DNA from: Arthrobacter jiangjiafuii | Lineage (GTDB): Bacteria > Actinomycetota > Actinomycetes > Actinomycetales > Micrococcaceae | Length of the DNA stretch: 64,000 nt | NCBI RefSeq assembly: GCF_018622995.1 | Contig: NZ_CP076022.1 | Location: forward strand, 930,001 to 994,000 | Direction of reading: 5' to 3' | In this document: positions 8,927 to 18,937 of the stretch, piece after piece | How the letters are laid out: the number at the start of each line of letters is the position of its first letter | Position numbering within the stretch: position 1 is the stretch's first letter | Notes under the pieces: generated by a model | Seen by the model: the letters and a program-made list of their open reading frames with translations, nothing else | What the model was told of the DNA's origin: nothing | Database searches by the model: none | Position numbers and translations under genes: made by a program

Positions 8927-9364
8927 ATGAACACAGATACAGGTGCCGCTGCCGACGCAGCGGCAGGAATCGACTGGGACAGCCTGCAGGACGCGGCCCG
9001 TGCCGCCCTGGCCCACGCCTACGTGCCGTACTCGAAGTACCCGGTGGGGGCGGCGGCGCTGACCGACGACGGCCGGGTCATCTCCGGCGCCAACGTGGAA
9101 AACGCCTCCTACGGGCTGACCCTGTGCGCCGAGTGCGCCCTGGTCAGCGCGCTGCACATGACCGGCGGCGGGCGCCTGGCGGCGTTTGTCTGCGTGGACG
9201 GGGCAGGGGAGATCCTGATGCCGTGCGGACGCTGCCGGCAGCTGCTCTACGAATTCCGGGCTCCGGGCATGTTGTTACTTACCGTCAGCGGCATCCGGAC
9301 CATGGACGAGGTCCTGCCGGATGCCTTTGGACCGCAGCATTTGGAAGGACAGGACAGCAAATGA
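8927..9364 (+). CDS. cdd: Cytidine deaminase
   Basis: A 145-residue zinc enzyme converting (deoxy)cytidine to (deoxy)uridine. The zinc and catalytic residues are visible: Cys67-Ala-Glu69 in LTLCAEC and Cys100/Cys103 in PCGRCRQ, with SGANVENASYG before them. Length is typical of the small tetrameric form. The ATG at 8927 follows AAGGA; the open frame upstream overlaps the permease and was discarded. It overlaps deoA by 4 nt, so deaminated product passes to the phosphorylase. Codon 117 is TTA. Confidence 0.93.
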   Translation: MNTDTGAAADAAAGIDWDSLQDAARAALAHAYVPYSKYPVGAAALTDDGRVISGANVENASYGLTLCAECALVSALHMTGGGRLAAFVCVDGAGEILMPCGRCRQLLYEFRAPGMLLLTVSGIRTMDEVLPDAFGPQHLEGQDSK

Positions 9365-10650
9365 GCAGTGAAAAGTTTGACGCCGTCGACATCATCGGGA
9401 TCAAGCGTGACCGGGGAACGCTCTCGCCGGAACAGATTGACTGGACGATCGACGCCTACACCCGCGGCGCCATTGCCGACGAGCAGATGGCAGCGCTGAA
9501 CATGGCGATCCTCCTCAACGGCATGAGCCGGGCGGAGATTTCCCGCTGGACCTCGGCCATGATTGCCTCGGGCGAGCGGATGGACTTCTCCTCGCTGGGC
9601 AAGCCCACCACCGACAAGCACTCCACCGGCGGAGTGGGGGACAAGATCACCCTGCCGCTGGCACCGCTCGTCGCCGTCTTCGGGGTGGCAGTGCCGCAGC
9701 TTTCCGGGCGGGGCCTGGGCCACACCGGGGGAACCCTGGATAAGCTCGAGGCCATCCCGGGCTGGCGCGCAAACCTCTCCAACGAGGAAATGATGGCCCA
9801 GCTCGCCGACGTCGGAGCCGTCATCTGCGCCGCAGGAACCGGGCTGGCGCCGGCGGACAAGAAGCTCTATGCACTGCGCGACGTGACGGGAACGGTGGAA
9901 GCGATCCCGCTGATCGCCTCCTCGATCATGAGCAAGAAGATCGCCGAAGGCACCGGCTCTCTGGTGCTGGATGTGAAGGTGGGCTCCGGTGCGTTCATGA
10001 AGACCGAAGCCAACGCACGGGAGCTGGCGGAGACGATGGTGGCCCTTGGGAAGGATGCCGGGGTCAACACCGTGGCGCTGCTGACCAACATGGCCACGCC
10101 GCTGGGACTGACCGCCGGCAACGCCATCGAGGTCCAGGAATCCGTGGATGTCCTGGCCGGCGGCGGGCCGGCCGATGTGGTTGAGCTGACCGTCCGGCTC
10201 GCAGAGGAAATGCTGGCGGCCGCGGGACTGCCCGACGCCGATCCGGCCGCCGCGCTGGCGGATGGACGGGCCATGGACGTCTGGCGCCGGATGATCTCCG
10301 CCCAGGGCGGAGACCCGGATGCTGCGCTGCCGCGGGCACGGGAATCAGAAACCATTTACGCCGCGGCCGACGGTGTGCTGGTGGAACTGGACGCCCTCTC
10401 CGTGGGCGTGGCCGCCTGGCGCCTCGGTGCCGGCCGGGCACGCAAGGAGGACGTGGTGCAGGCCGGGGCCGGTGTGGTCATGCATGCCAAGCCCGGCGCG
10501 CAGGTCCGGGCCGGAGAGCCCCTGATGACGCTGCTGACGGACACTCCGGAGAAGTTTGACCGGGCGCGCGAGGCACTGGAAAACGCCGTCGTCATTGCTC
10601 CCGAAGGCTCCCGTCCGGCGCAGAAGCTGATCATCGACCGCATCAGCTGA
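9361..10650 (+). CDS. deoA: Thymidine phosphorylase (pyrimidine-nucleoside phosphorylase)
   Basis: A 429-residue enzyme splitting thymidine or (deoxy)uridine with phosphate into base and (deoxy)ribose-1-phosphate. The family signature SGRGLGHTGGTLDKLE is present, with the phosphate-binding KHSTGGVGDK and the lid region VKVGSGAFMK. A C-terminal PYNP-type domain (GVLVELDALSVG and following) completes the fold. The ATG at 9361 sits in ATGA over the cdd stop; the longer open frame reaching back to 9124 lies inside cdd and was ignored. It completes the nucleoside import and breakdown operon. Confidence 0.92.
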   Translation: MSSEKFDAVDIIGIKRDRGTLSPEQIDWTIDAYTRGAIADEQMAALNMAILLNGMSRAEISRWTSAMIASGERMDFSSLGKPTTDKHSTGGVGDKITLPLAPLVAVFGVAVPQLSGRGLGHTGGTLDKLEAIPGWRANLSNEEMMAQLADVGAVICAAGTGLAPADKKLYALRDVTGTVEAIPLIASSIMSKKIAEGTGSLVLDVKVGSGAFMKTEANARELAETMVALGKDAGVNTVALLTNMATPLGLTAGNAIEVQESVDVLAGGGPADVVELTVRLAEEMLAAAGLPDADPAAALADGRAMDVWRRMISAQGGDPDAALPRARESETIYAAADGVLVELDALSVGVAAWRLGAGRARKEDVVQAGAGVVMHAKPGAQVRAGEPLMTLLTDTPEKFDRAREALENAVVIAPEGSRPAQKLIIDRIS

Positions 10651-10658
10651 CCATCTGC

Positions 10659-10686
10659 CCGCGGCGTCCCAGCTGGGACGCCGCGG
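10659..10686. terminator. Hairpin after deoA
   Basis: CCGCGGCGTCCC-AGCT-GGGACGCCGCGG is a perfect 12-bp stem with a 4-nt loop, 8 nt after the deoA stop. There is no T-run, but its position at the operon end supports a terminator role. Confidence 0.6.
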
Positions 10687-10755
10687 TTGGCGGGCACCAC
10701 TACGGGAGTGGCATCGTTGTAGATACCAGAGACCGAATGCAAGGAGAGCCGCCCG

Positions 10756-11454
10756 TTGGACGTGCTGAGTGCAGCAGTGGACAGTATCAACAATTTCATC
10801 CTGACTTCCGCAGATGCGCCGTGGGTCTATCTGGTTTTATTCGCCTTTTGCCTGATTGACGGCTTCTTCCCCCCGGTTCCCAGCGAATCGCTGGTGGTGG
10901 GGCTGGCCGCGCTGGTCGCCACCGGCGCCGGCCCCAATCCGTGGCTGGTCATGGCGGCAGCCGCTGCCGGCGCCTTCCTGGGCGACAACCTGTCCTACCT
11001 GATCGGGCGGGGGATCGGCACCGAACGCTACGGGTGGATGCGGGGCCCGCGGATGACCCGCGGGTTCGCCTGGGCCCGCCGGGAACTGGATAAGCGGTCC
11101 GTATCGCTGATCCTGATCGCCCGGTTCATTCCGATCGGCCGGGTGGTGGTGAACCTGACCGCCGGCGCCACCGGTTTCCCGCGCCGGCTCTTTGTGGGGC
11201 TGACCGCCATGTCCGCCTTGGTCTGGGCCAGCTACAGCGTAGCCATCGGCGCCCTGGCCGGCTCCTGGTTCGAGGAAAACCACCTGCTGGGCGTGGTGGT
11301 GGCGATCGCCGTGGCAATGGTCCTGGGCCTGGTCATCGACCGGATCATCACCAAGCTGCGCGGCCCGACACCGCTGCAGAGCAACCGGGACGACGCCCGG
11401 ACGCGCCATGAGACCGCCGAGGCTGACGCCGAAGACTCGCTCGAAACGCCCTGA
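10756..11454 (+). CDS. DedA family membrane protein
   Basis: A 232-residue polytopic protein of the DedA/SNARE-associated family. It has the typical FFPPVPSESLVVG re-entrant motif near residue 40, GDNLSYLIGR, and the conserved LIARFIPIGRVVVNLTAGATGF. Family members are lipid-carrier flippases or scramblases (undecaprenyl phosphate, PE). The start is TTG at 10756 with AAGGAG 9 nt upstream; no better start lies before the first helix. Codon 28 is TTA. The C-terminal 30 residues are charged and cytoplasmic. Confidence 0.85.
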   Translation: MDVLSAAVDSINNFILTSADAPWVYLVLFAFCLIDGFFPPVPSESLVVGLAALVATGAGPNPWLVMAAAAAGAFLGDNLSYLIGRGIGTERYGWMRGPRMTRGFAWARRELDKRSVSLILIARFIPIGRVVVNLTAGATGFPRRLFVGLTAMSALVWASYSVAIGALAGSWFEENHLLGVVVAIAVAMVLGLVIDRIITKLRGPTPLQSNRDDARTRHETAEADAEDSLETP

Positions 11455-11498
11455 GTCGGCCGCCGGAGACGTGCCGCGGCTCACGTAGAGTGGGAATC

Positions 11499-12656
11499 GT
11501 GACTGAGCCTATATTGCTTCCTGCCTCTGACCTGTTCCTCGACATCCGCAGCCTGCCCAAGGTATCGCTGCATGACCACCTCGACGGCGGCCTGCGGCCC
11601 GCCACGATCATCGACCTCGCGGCCTCCGCCGGGCACGAGCTGCCCTCGACGGATCCGGTTGCCCTGGGCGAATGGTTCCGCGAATCCGCGGACTCGGGAT
11701 CCCTGCCGCGTTACCTCGAGACCTTTGACCACACCATCGCCGTGATGCAGACCCGCGAAGGCCTGGCCCGCGTGGCCCGCGAGTTCGTGGAGGACCTGGC
11801 CGACGACGGCGTGGTCTACGCCGAAATCCGCTGGGCACCCGAGCAGCACCTGCGCGGCGGCCTGAGCCTGGACGAAGCAGTGGAAGCCGTCCAGGAAGGG
11901 CTTGACGCCGGCGTCGAGTCCGTCGAGGCCGGCGGAGCCCTCATCCAGGTGGGCCAGCTGGTCACCGCCATGCGCCATGCGGACCGCGGTTTGGAAATCG
12001 CCGAGCTGGCCGTCCGGCACCGGTACAACGGGGTTGTCGGATTTGATATTGCCGGCGCGGAAGACGGCTTCCCGTCCTCGCGCTTCGCCGACGCCTTCAC
12101 CTATCTGGCTGAGAACCAGTTCCCGGTGACCGTCCACGCCGGTGAGGCCGCCGGCGTGGAGAGCATCAAGGATGCCCTGGTTTCCGGGCGGGCGCTGCGG
12201 CTTGGCCACGGCGTGCGCATCGCCGAGGACATCGAGGTGGACTTCGACGCCGACGACGTCCCCTCCGAGAGCGCCGCAGACGACACCGAAGTGGGCATGG
12301 TGAGCATCGGGCAGGTCGCCGGCTGGGTCCGCGACCGGGGGATCCCGCTGGAAATCTGCCCCTCCTCGAACCTGCAGACCGGTGCCATCGCCTCCTTCGG
12401 CGATGACATCGAATCCCATCCGATCGACCTGCTGTACCAGACCGGGTTCCAGGTCACCGTCAACACCGACAACCGCCTGATGAGCGGGGTCACCCTGACC
12501 GGCGAGTTCGAACTGCTGGTGGAAACCTTCGACTACGATCTTGACGACATCCTGGAACTGACCATGAACGCGGTGGACGCAGCCTTCCTTCCGCTGGAAG
12601 AGCGCGATGTCCTTGCCGCCTATGTCACGGAAGGCTTCAACCAGGCACGTGGCTGA
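11499..12656 (+). CDS. add: Adenosine deaminase
   Basis: A 385-residue metal-dependent deaminase turning adenosine into inosine. Zinc ligands are visible as HDHLDGG near residues 24-30, HAGEAAG in the middle, and TVNTDNRLMSG near the C-terminus where the zinc-binding Asp sits; LGHGVRI and EICPSSN are further family motifs. TAGAGT (11486-11491) stands 7 nt before the GTG, so the transcript is probably leaderless. It complements the nucleoside transporter cluster upstream but has its own promoter. Its stop lies inside the first codons of mazG. Confidence 0.92.
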   Translation: MTEPILLPASDLFLDIRSLPKVSLHDHLDGGLRPATIIDLAASAGHELPSTDPVALGEWFRESADSGSLPRYLETFDHTIAVMQTREGLARVAREFVEDLADDGVVYAEIRWAPEQHLRGGLSLDEAVEAVQEGLDAGVESVEAGGALIQVGQLVTAMRHADRGLEIAELAVRHRYNGVVGFDIAGAEDGFPSSRFADAFTYLAENQFPVTVHAGEAAGVESIKDALVSGRALRLGHGVRIAEDIEVDFDADDVPSESAADDTEVGMVSIGQVAGWVRDRGIPLEICPSSNLQTGAIASFGDDIESHPIDLLYQTGFQVTVNTDNRLMSGVTLTGEFELLVETFDYDLDDILELTMNAVDAAFLPLEERDVLAAYVTEGFNQARG

Positions 12657-13407
12657 GCAGGAAACCGACGCACTATCCGGCGATGACCTCGGCCGGCGGT
12701 TCACCCGCCTGGCCGGGGTCATCACCGAGCTCCGGGCGCGCTGCCCGTGGACTGCTGCGCTGACGCACCAGTCACTGCTGGAATACCTCATCGAAGAAGC
12801 CTACGAAGTGGTTGAAACCGTCGAGGCCGGCCACACCGGGGTGTCGGACGCAGCGGAGTTCTCCGGCGAGCTGGGCGATGTCCTGTTCCAGGTGCTGCTG
12901 CACGCACGGCTGCAGGAAGAAGCGGGCCACTTCGGGATCGGCGAGGTCCTGGACGCACTGACCGCCAAGATGATCCGCCGCAACCCGCACGTATTTGCGC
13001 CCGACGGCTCCCTCCGTGCAGCCACCACGGACGACCCGGCGGAAATCGAACGGGCCTGGGACGAAGTAAAGAAACAGGAAAAACCCGAACGGACCTCGCC
13101 CTTGGACGGCATCCCGGCCGGGCTTCCGGCCCTCCTGCTGGCAGCCAAGGCCCTGGACCGGGCGCGGCGTGCCGGGATAAGCGTCCCGCCGCTGTCGGAG
13201 CCGCCGTCTGACCCGCACCCGCAGACCGGCGGACCGGCACCAGCCTGGCGCACCGGTGAGGAGCTGGGGGACCATTTGTTCGACGTCGTCCGGCAGGCGC
13301 AGGAACAGGGTCTGGACGCCGAGGCCGCACTGCGGGCCGCCGTGCGCCGCTTCAGCACCCGTCTTGACGGGTCCGGAACGCTGCCGGCGGGTCCCCAGGG
13401 GTTTTAA
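12649..13407 (+). CDS. mazG: MazG family nucleotide pyrophosphohydrolase
   Basis: A 252-residue all-alpha NTP pyrophosphatase that hydrolyses (d)NTPs to monophosphates. The first MazG domain has CPWT, THQSLLEYLIEEAYEVVE (EExxE metal-binding motif) and GELGDVLFQVLLHA (ExxD). A weaker second helical region, GEELGDHLFDVVRQA, follows a Pro-rich linker. Typical family members have CPWD; here Asp is replaced by Thr. The GTG at 12649 overlaps the end of add, indicating coupling. The longer frame from 12607 lies in add and has no start signal. Confidence 0.85.
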   Translation: MAEQETDALSGDDLGRRFTRLAGVITELRARCPWTAALTHQSLLEYLIEEAYEVVETVEAGHTGVSDAAEFSGELGDVLFQVLLHARLQEEAGHFGIGEVLDALTAKMIRRNPHVFAPDGSLRAATTDDPAEIERAWDEVKKQEKPERTSPLDGIPAGLPALLLAAKALDRARRAGISVPPLSEPPSDPHPQTGGPAPAWRTGEELGDHLFDVVRQAQEQGLDAEAALRAAVRRFSTRLDGSGTLPAGPQGF

Positions 13408-13445
13408 ATGGCGTCGCGGGTCCTTACTACCGGGACGCTTTCAAC

Positions 13446-13451
13446 TAGGCT
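13446..13451 (+). promoter_or_regulatory. Candidate -10 box for enolase
   Basis: TAGGCT lies 77 nt before the eno ATG and 38 nt after the mazG stop. It is the same -10 form seen at other starts in the window. The -35 region (CTTACT at 13423-13428, 17 bp away) is weak. Confidence 0.35.
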
Positions 13452-13480
13452 GGGAGCAGACAGCGTGGCCCCCTTCATAG

Positions 13481-14812
<1,332 letters not shown>

Positions 14813-14820
14813 GCCTGCAA

Positions 14821-14862
14821 CTGGTGGGTACCCTCGTAGAGAGGGTGCCCGCCAGTCGTGTT
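14821..14862 (+). terminator. Terminator after enolase
   Basis: A 15-bp stem (14821-14835 with 14841-14855, two G-U pairs, loop GTAGA) followed by TCGTGTTT, starting 8 nt after the eno stop. Confidence 0.65.
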
Positions 14863-14958
14863 TAAGGTCTGAGTATTCACGTCTGAAATACCGGCGTCTT
14901 AACCATCCCGGATGTCGTGCGCCTGAGCGTTATCAGCAGGTTTGATCAAGGAGTTTGC

Positions 14959-15810
14959 ATGTCCACCCGACGCCCGAAGGTTCCCCAGGCGCGCACCGCC
15001 GGCGGCAGGACCGCATCCGAGGCCGTGCCCGCCGTCTCCTCCGGCAACCCGGCGCGCCGGCCCACCGGCGCAGACCCCGACACCATCACCGCCACGAAGC
15101 CCGTCGGCGGGGCAACGCGTCCGGCGGCCCGGAAACCGGCCACGGCCAAATCTTCCGCCGAGCCAGCTGCAGCCGCCGCCAAGTCTTCGGCCAAGACGGC
15201 AGCGGCGAAGCCTTCCGCGAAGGAAGCCAAGACCGGTACACCCGCAAGCAAACCCGGCAAGGCCACCAAATCCGGCAAGGCCCCCAAATCCGCAAAACCC
15301 GGCAAAGCCGCCAAACCCGGCAAAAACACTACGGAGCCACGGGCCTCCCGGTTCGGGCGCTTCACCCGGAAGCCTGCGGCCGGCACCGCCAGCAACGCTC
15401 CCACGCCCGAACCCTCGGATGACCTGCAGCCGGTTCCGGCCAAGACGTTTTCCGGCCGACTGCTGGTGCTCGCCATGGTGAGCGCCGTGGTCACGGTGCT
15501 CCTGGCCCCGTCCGTCAGCACCTATCTGCATCAGCGGTCCGAAATTGCCGCCCTCGAGGCGGACATCGCCGCTAAGGAGCAGAGCGCCCAGGAACTGCAG
15601 TCCCAGCTGGACCGCTGGGCGGACCCCAACTACATCAAGCAGCAGGCCCGGGAACGGATCTTCCTGGTGATGCCGGGGGAGACCCGCTACCTCGTCAAGG
15701 GTGAGCACGGGGTGGAAAACGTGGAACAGCAGGCGCAGGAACAGGAAACCGACCTGCAGTGGGTGGACGCTCTCTGGGATTCCGTCACGCGCTCAGCTGC
15801 AGCATCGTAG
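14959..15810 (+). CDS. FtsB/DivIC-like septum formation initiator protein
   Basis: A 283-residue single-pass membrane protein. The first ~160 residues are low-complexity, rich in Ala, Lys and Pro with repeated KPGK/KSGK-type units, and should be disordered and cytoplasmic. One helix follows (LLVLAMVSAVVTVLLAP), then a coiled coil (EIAALEADIAAKEQSAQEL) and the conserved WADPNYIKQQARERIFLVMPGE, the hallmark of the FtsB/DivIC family. It should join the FtsL/FtsQ divisome complex. The ATG at 14959 follows AAGGAG. The basic repeat tail is longer than in model FtsB proteins and resembles histone H1-like linkers. Confidence 0.82.
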   Translation: MSTRRPKVPQARTAGGRTASEAVPAVSSGNPARRPTGADPDTITATKPVGGATRPAARKPATAKSSAEPAAAAAKSSAKTAAAKPSAKEAKTGTPASKPGKATKSGKAPKSAKPGKAAKPGKNTTEPRASRFGRFTRKPAAGTASNAPTPEPSDDLQPVPAKTFSGRLLVLAMVSAVVTVLLAPSVSTYLHQRSEIAALEADIAAKEQSAQELQSQLDRWADPNYIKQQARERIFLVMPGETRYLVKGEHGVENVEQQAQEQETDLQWVDALWDSVTRSAAAS

Positions 15811-15899
15811 GCGGCAGGGCGTCCCTGCGCACAGTAATCTTAGAAGCGCAGACATTCACAGCCCGGGCCTGGTCCAGGCCTCAGGAAGGAACTTCCGGC

Positions 15900-17540
15900 A
15901 TGACCCAGCAGCAGCTCACCCCCACCTCCGAAGACCTGGAGACACTGAGCCGGCAGCTCGGCAGGCCGGCTCGTGATGTGGTGGAAATCGGAGCCCGCTG
16001 CGTTTGCGGCAACCCGCTCGTGGCCACCACGGCACCACGGCTGAGCAACGGTATTCCCTTCCCCACCACCTACTACCTGACGCACCCGGTCATTACCGCC
16101 GCCGTCTCCCGGCTGGAAGCTGCCGGCGTGATGAATGAAATGACCGAACGGCTGGAGCAGGACGCCGGGCTGGCCGCCCGCTACCGCGAAGCCCACGAGG
16201 CGTACCTGCAGGTGAGGGACGAGATCGGCGCCCGCACCGGCGTCGGGCCCGTTCCCGAGATCGACGGCGTTTCCGCAGGCGGCATGCCCACCCGCGTCAA
16301 GTGCCTGCACGTGCTGGTCGGACACTCGCTGGCGGCCGGGCCCGGCGTCAATCCGCTCGGCGACGAGGCCATCGAACGCATCTCACCCTGGTGGACCCGT
16401 GAGCGCTGCTATTGTGAGGGCGCGTGGGACACCGCGGGTGCGGTGCCCAGCCGCGACCTGAGCCGGCACACGAAGACCCAGGGACTCTCCGCCGGTGACC
16501 TCGAGGCCAAGCGTGCCGCCCGCCGGGAAGCCGGCGAGGCGGCAGCAGCCACCGAACAGCAGGGGGAAACAGTGCAGGAACAGACCCAGGGCATGCGTGT
16601 TGCAGCGGTTGACTGCGGCACCAACTCGATCCGCCTGCTCATTGCCGACGTCACCTACGAGGACGGCGTGCCGAAGCTGACCGACGTCGTCCGCCTGATG
16701 CGCGTGAACCGCCTCGGCCAGGGCGTGGACGCCACCGGACGCCTGGCGCCGGAGGCACTGGAACGCACCTTTGCTGCCGCGGACGAATACGCCGCGCTGA
16801 TCCGGAAACACGGAGCAGCGCGCACCCGCTTCGTCGCGACCTCCGCCAGCCGCGATGCCGAGAACCGGCAGGAATTCGTGGACGGAATCCGTGCCCGCCT
16901 GGGCGTGGAACCCGAGGTCATCACCGGCGACGAAGAAGCAGCACTGTCCTTCGCCGGTGCCACGAGCGTCCTGGCGGGACGCAACGGCTCCAAGACCCTC
17001 GTCGTTGACCTGGGCGGCGGCAGCACCGAATTTGTCCTGGGAACGTCCGAAGGCGTGCAGGCAGCAAAAAGCACCGACATGGGCTGCGTCCGGTTCACCG
17101 AGCGCCATCTCGTGTCCGACCCGCCCACCGAGGCTGAAATCGCCATCGCCCGCGGCGAGGTCCTGGACATCATCGCCCAGGTCCTGCCGACGGTGCCGCT
17201 GGCCGACGCAGACCGGCTGGTGGGCGTCGCCGGCACCGTCACCACGGTGACTGCCCATGCCCTGCGCCTGGCTGAGTACAACGCGGAAGCCATCCACGGC
17301 GCCGACCTGGACATCGCGCGGATCGACCAGGCAGCCGGTGAACTGCTGCACATGGACCGCAGCACCCGCGCAGCCCTGCCCTACATGCATCCGGGACGCG
17401 TTGACGTGATCGGTGCCGGCGCCTTGATCTGGCAGACCATCGTGGACCGGGTAGCCGAGCTCACCGACGGACGGGTCTCCTCCGCAATCACCAGCGAGCA
17501 CGACATCCTTGACGGCATCGCCCTGAGCGCAGCGCCGTGA
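15900..17540 (+). CDS. DUF501 domain fused to Ppx/GppA exopolyphosphatase
   Basis: A 546-residue two-part protein in one uninterrupted frame. Residues ~1-200 are a DUF501 domain: RQLGRPARDVVEIGARCVCG, FPTTYYLTHP, then PTRVKCLHVLVGHSLAAGPGVNP and ERCYC. A charged linker follows. From residue 232 a complete Ppx/GppA domain begins (MRVAAVDCGTNSIRLLIADV), with ATSASRDAENR, GDEEAALSF, VVDLGGGSTEF and GVAGTVTT, the ASKHA phosphate-binding motifs. The second part should hydrolyse polyphosphate or pppGpp; DUF501 is uncharacterised. GTG at 16572 with AGGGGGA just upstream, or ATG at 16593, could start a free phosphatase. Upstream ATG has GGAAGGA. Confidence 0.85.
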   Translation: MTQQQLTPTSEDLETLSRQLGRPARDVVEIGARCVCGNPLVATTAPRLSNGIPFPTTYYLTHPVITAAVSRLEAAGVMNEMTERLEQDAGLAARYREAHEAYLQVRDEIGARTGVGPVPEIDGVSAGGMPTRVKCLHVLVGHSLAAGPGVNPLGDEAIERISPWWTRERCYCEGAWDTAGAVPSRDLSRHTKTQGLSAGDLEAKRAARREAGEAAAATEQQGETVQEQTQGMRVAAVDCGTNSIRLLIADVTYEDGVPKLTDVVRLMRVNRLGQGVDATGRLAPEALERTFAAADEYAALIRKHGAARTRFVATSASRDAENRQEFVDGIRARLGVEPEVITGDEEAALSFAGATSVLAGRNGSKTLVVDLGGGSTEFVLGTSEGVQAAKSTDMGCVRFTERHLVSDPPTEAEIAIARGEVLDIIAQVLPTVPLADADRLVGVAGTVTTVTAHALRLAEYNAEAIHGADLDIARIDQAAGELLHMDRSTRAALPYMHPGRVDVIGAGALIWQTIVDRVAELTDGRVSSAITSEHDILDGIALSAAP

Positions 17541-18937
17541 CCGGCAGGTCGGCGGCCCGGGGCAGGACCGGGCGGACGGCAACAGGTGCCGGGCTGCTGA
17601 CAGCGGCGGTACTGGCGCTGTCCCTCCTTCCGGCTGCCCCGGCCGCCGCCGACGAATGGCGGGACAAGCAGTACTGGCTTAACGACTACGGCTTCACGGA
17701 GGCCTGGAAAATCAGCCAGGGCGAGGGCGTGAAGGTCGCCGTGATCGACACCGGGATTGACCCCACACACCCCGACCTCGCCGGCGCCGTGGTGGGTGGC
17801 ACCGATGTCTCCGGAGCCGGGAACCCGGCCGGGAGCGCCGGGCTGGGCGCCGAGCCCGCGCACGGGACCCTGGTGGCGACCCTGTTGGCTGGGCGCGGAC
17901 ACGCCGCGGCCCCCGCCGGCGAAGGGGATACAAAGGACGACGCGGCCGACAAGGACAAGGACGCCGGTCCCAACCCCGAAGGCATCATGGGAGTGGCGCC
18001 GAAGGCCGAGCTGCTGGCTGTCTCGGCCTGGATCGGCCCGGACAATCCCGCCGGCATTCCGATCGAGGACCAGATCCCGGCCGCCATCCGGTGGGCCGTC
18101 AACAACGGCGCGCAGGTGATCAACATGTCCCTGGGCAGCACGTCGACCTCCTGGCCGCAAAGCTGGGACGATGCGTTCCTCTACGCCGAGCAGCAGGACG
18201 TGGTGGTGGTAGCTGCCGCCGGCAACCGCGGCGGCGGCATGGTCCAGGTCGGAGCTCCGGCCACCATTCCCGGCGTGCTCACCGTGGCCGGCGTAGACCG
18301 GCAGCGGGTAGCCAGCTGGGACTCCTCCTCCGAGGGGATCAGCATCGGGGTTGCGGCACCGGCCGAAAACCTGATCGGCGGATTGCCCGGCGGCACGGTC
18401 CAGTATGCGGATTGGAGCGGTACCTCCGGCGCCGCGCCGCTGGTGGCCGGCACGGCGGCCCTGATCCGCTCCGCCTACCCCGACCTCAGCGCCGCTGATG
18501 TGATCAACCGGATCATCAGCACCGCCAAGGATGCAGGAGTCCCCGGGCAGGACACGCTGTACGGCTATGGGTTGCTAGACGCTTCAGCGGCGCTGGCCGC
18601 CGATATCCCGCCGGTGGCCGCGAACCCGCTGGGCAGCATCGCCGACTGGATCAGGATCCACCGCCGGGACGCTTCCACCACGCCCGCCTCCGACGCGCCT
18701 GTGGCCGTGGAACCGTCAGCACCGGAGCTGCCGGAGCCGACCATTCCGACGGCGCTTTCACCGCAGGCGGAGGCCGATGTGTTGCCCGCTGCGCTGGTCC
18801 TGGGCTTCGGGGGACTGCTGCTGGCCGTTACCGCCGGCGGCGCGGTCATGGTGGTCCGGGCGCGGCGGAAGGTGCTGGAAAATCCCCTTCCTGACGAGGC
18901 AGATACCGGCCCTCTGGAACACCAAAATATCTCGTGA
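17537..18937 (+). CDS. Membrane-anchored S8 (subtilisin-like) serine protease
   Basis: A 466-residue exported protease. A signal peptide (Arg-rich start, hydrophobic core to residue ~38, APAAADE cleavage region) precedes the S8 domain with catalytic Asp71 (VAVIDTGID), His109 (AHGTLVATLLAG) and Ser297 (GTSGAAPLVAG), plus oxyanion Asn230. A Pro-rich stretch leads to one C-terminal helix (about 412-436) and a basic tail. This layout is like mycosins, but no type VII secretion genes are nearby, so the role is unknown. The GTG overlaps the stop of the Ppx gene in GTGA, so it is coupled to it. A ~30-residue Asp/Lys-rich insert lies after the catalytic His. Confidence 0.85.
   Translation: MTGRSAARGRTGRTATGAGLLTAAVLALSLLPAAPAAADEWRDKQYWLNDYGFTEAWKISQGEGVKVAVIDTGIDPTHPDLAGAVVGGTDVSGAGNPAGSAGLGAEPAHGTLVATLLAGRGHAAAPAGEGDTKDDAADKDKDAGPNPEGIMGVAPKAELLAVSAWIGPDNPAGIPIEDQIPAAIRWAVNNGAQVINMSLGSTSTSWPQSWDDAFLYAEQQDVVVVAAAGNRGGGMVQVGAPATIPGVLTVAGVDRQRVASWDSSSEGISIGVAAPAENLIGGLPGGTVQYADWSGTSGAAPLVAGTAALIRSAYPDLSAADVINRIISTAKDAGVPGQDTLYGYGLLDASAALAADIPPVAANPLGSIADWIRIHRRDASTTPASDAPVAVEPSAPELPEPTIPTALSPQAEADVLPAALVLGFGGLLLAVTAGGAVMVVRARRKVLENPLPDEADTGPLEHQNIS

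Noticed and set aside
15100-15330. KPGK/KSGK tract as a tandem DNA repeat or CRISPR-like array
   Set aside because: The units are irregular coding repeats inside the FtsB-like gene, without spacers or constant-length repeats.
17537-18937. Subtilase as a mycosin of a type VII secretion system
   Set aside because: Architecture is similar, but no ESX/WXG100, EccC or EccD genes are in the window.
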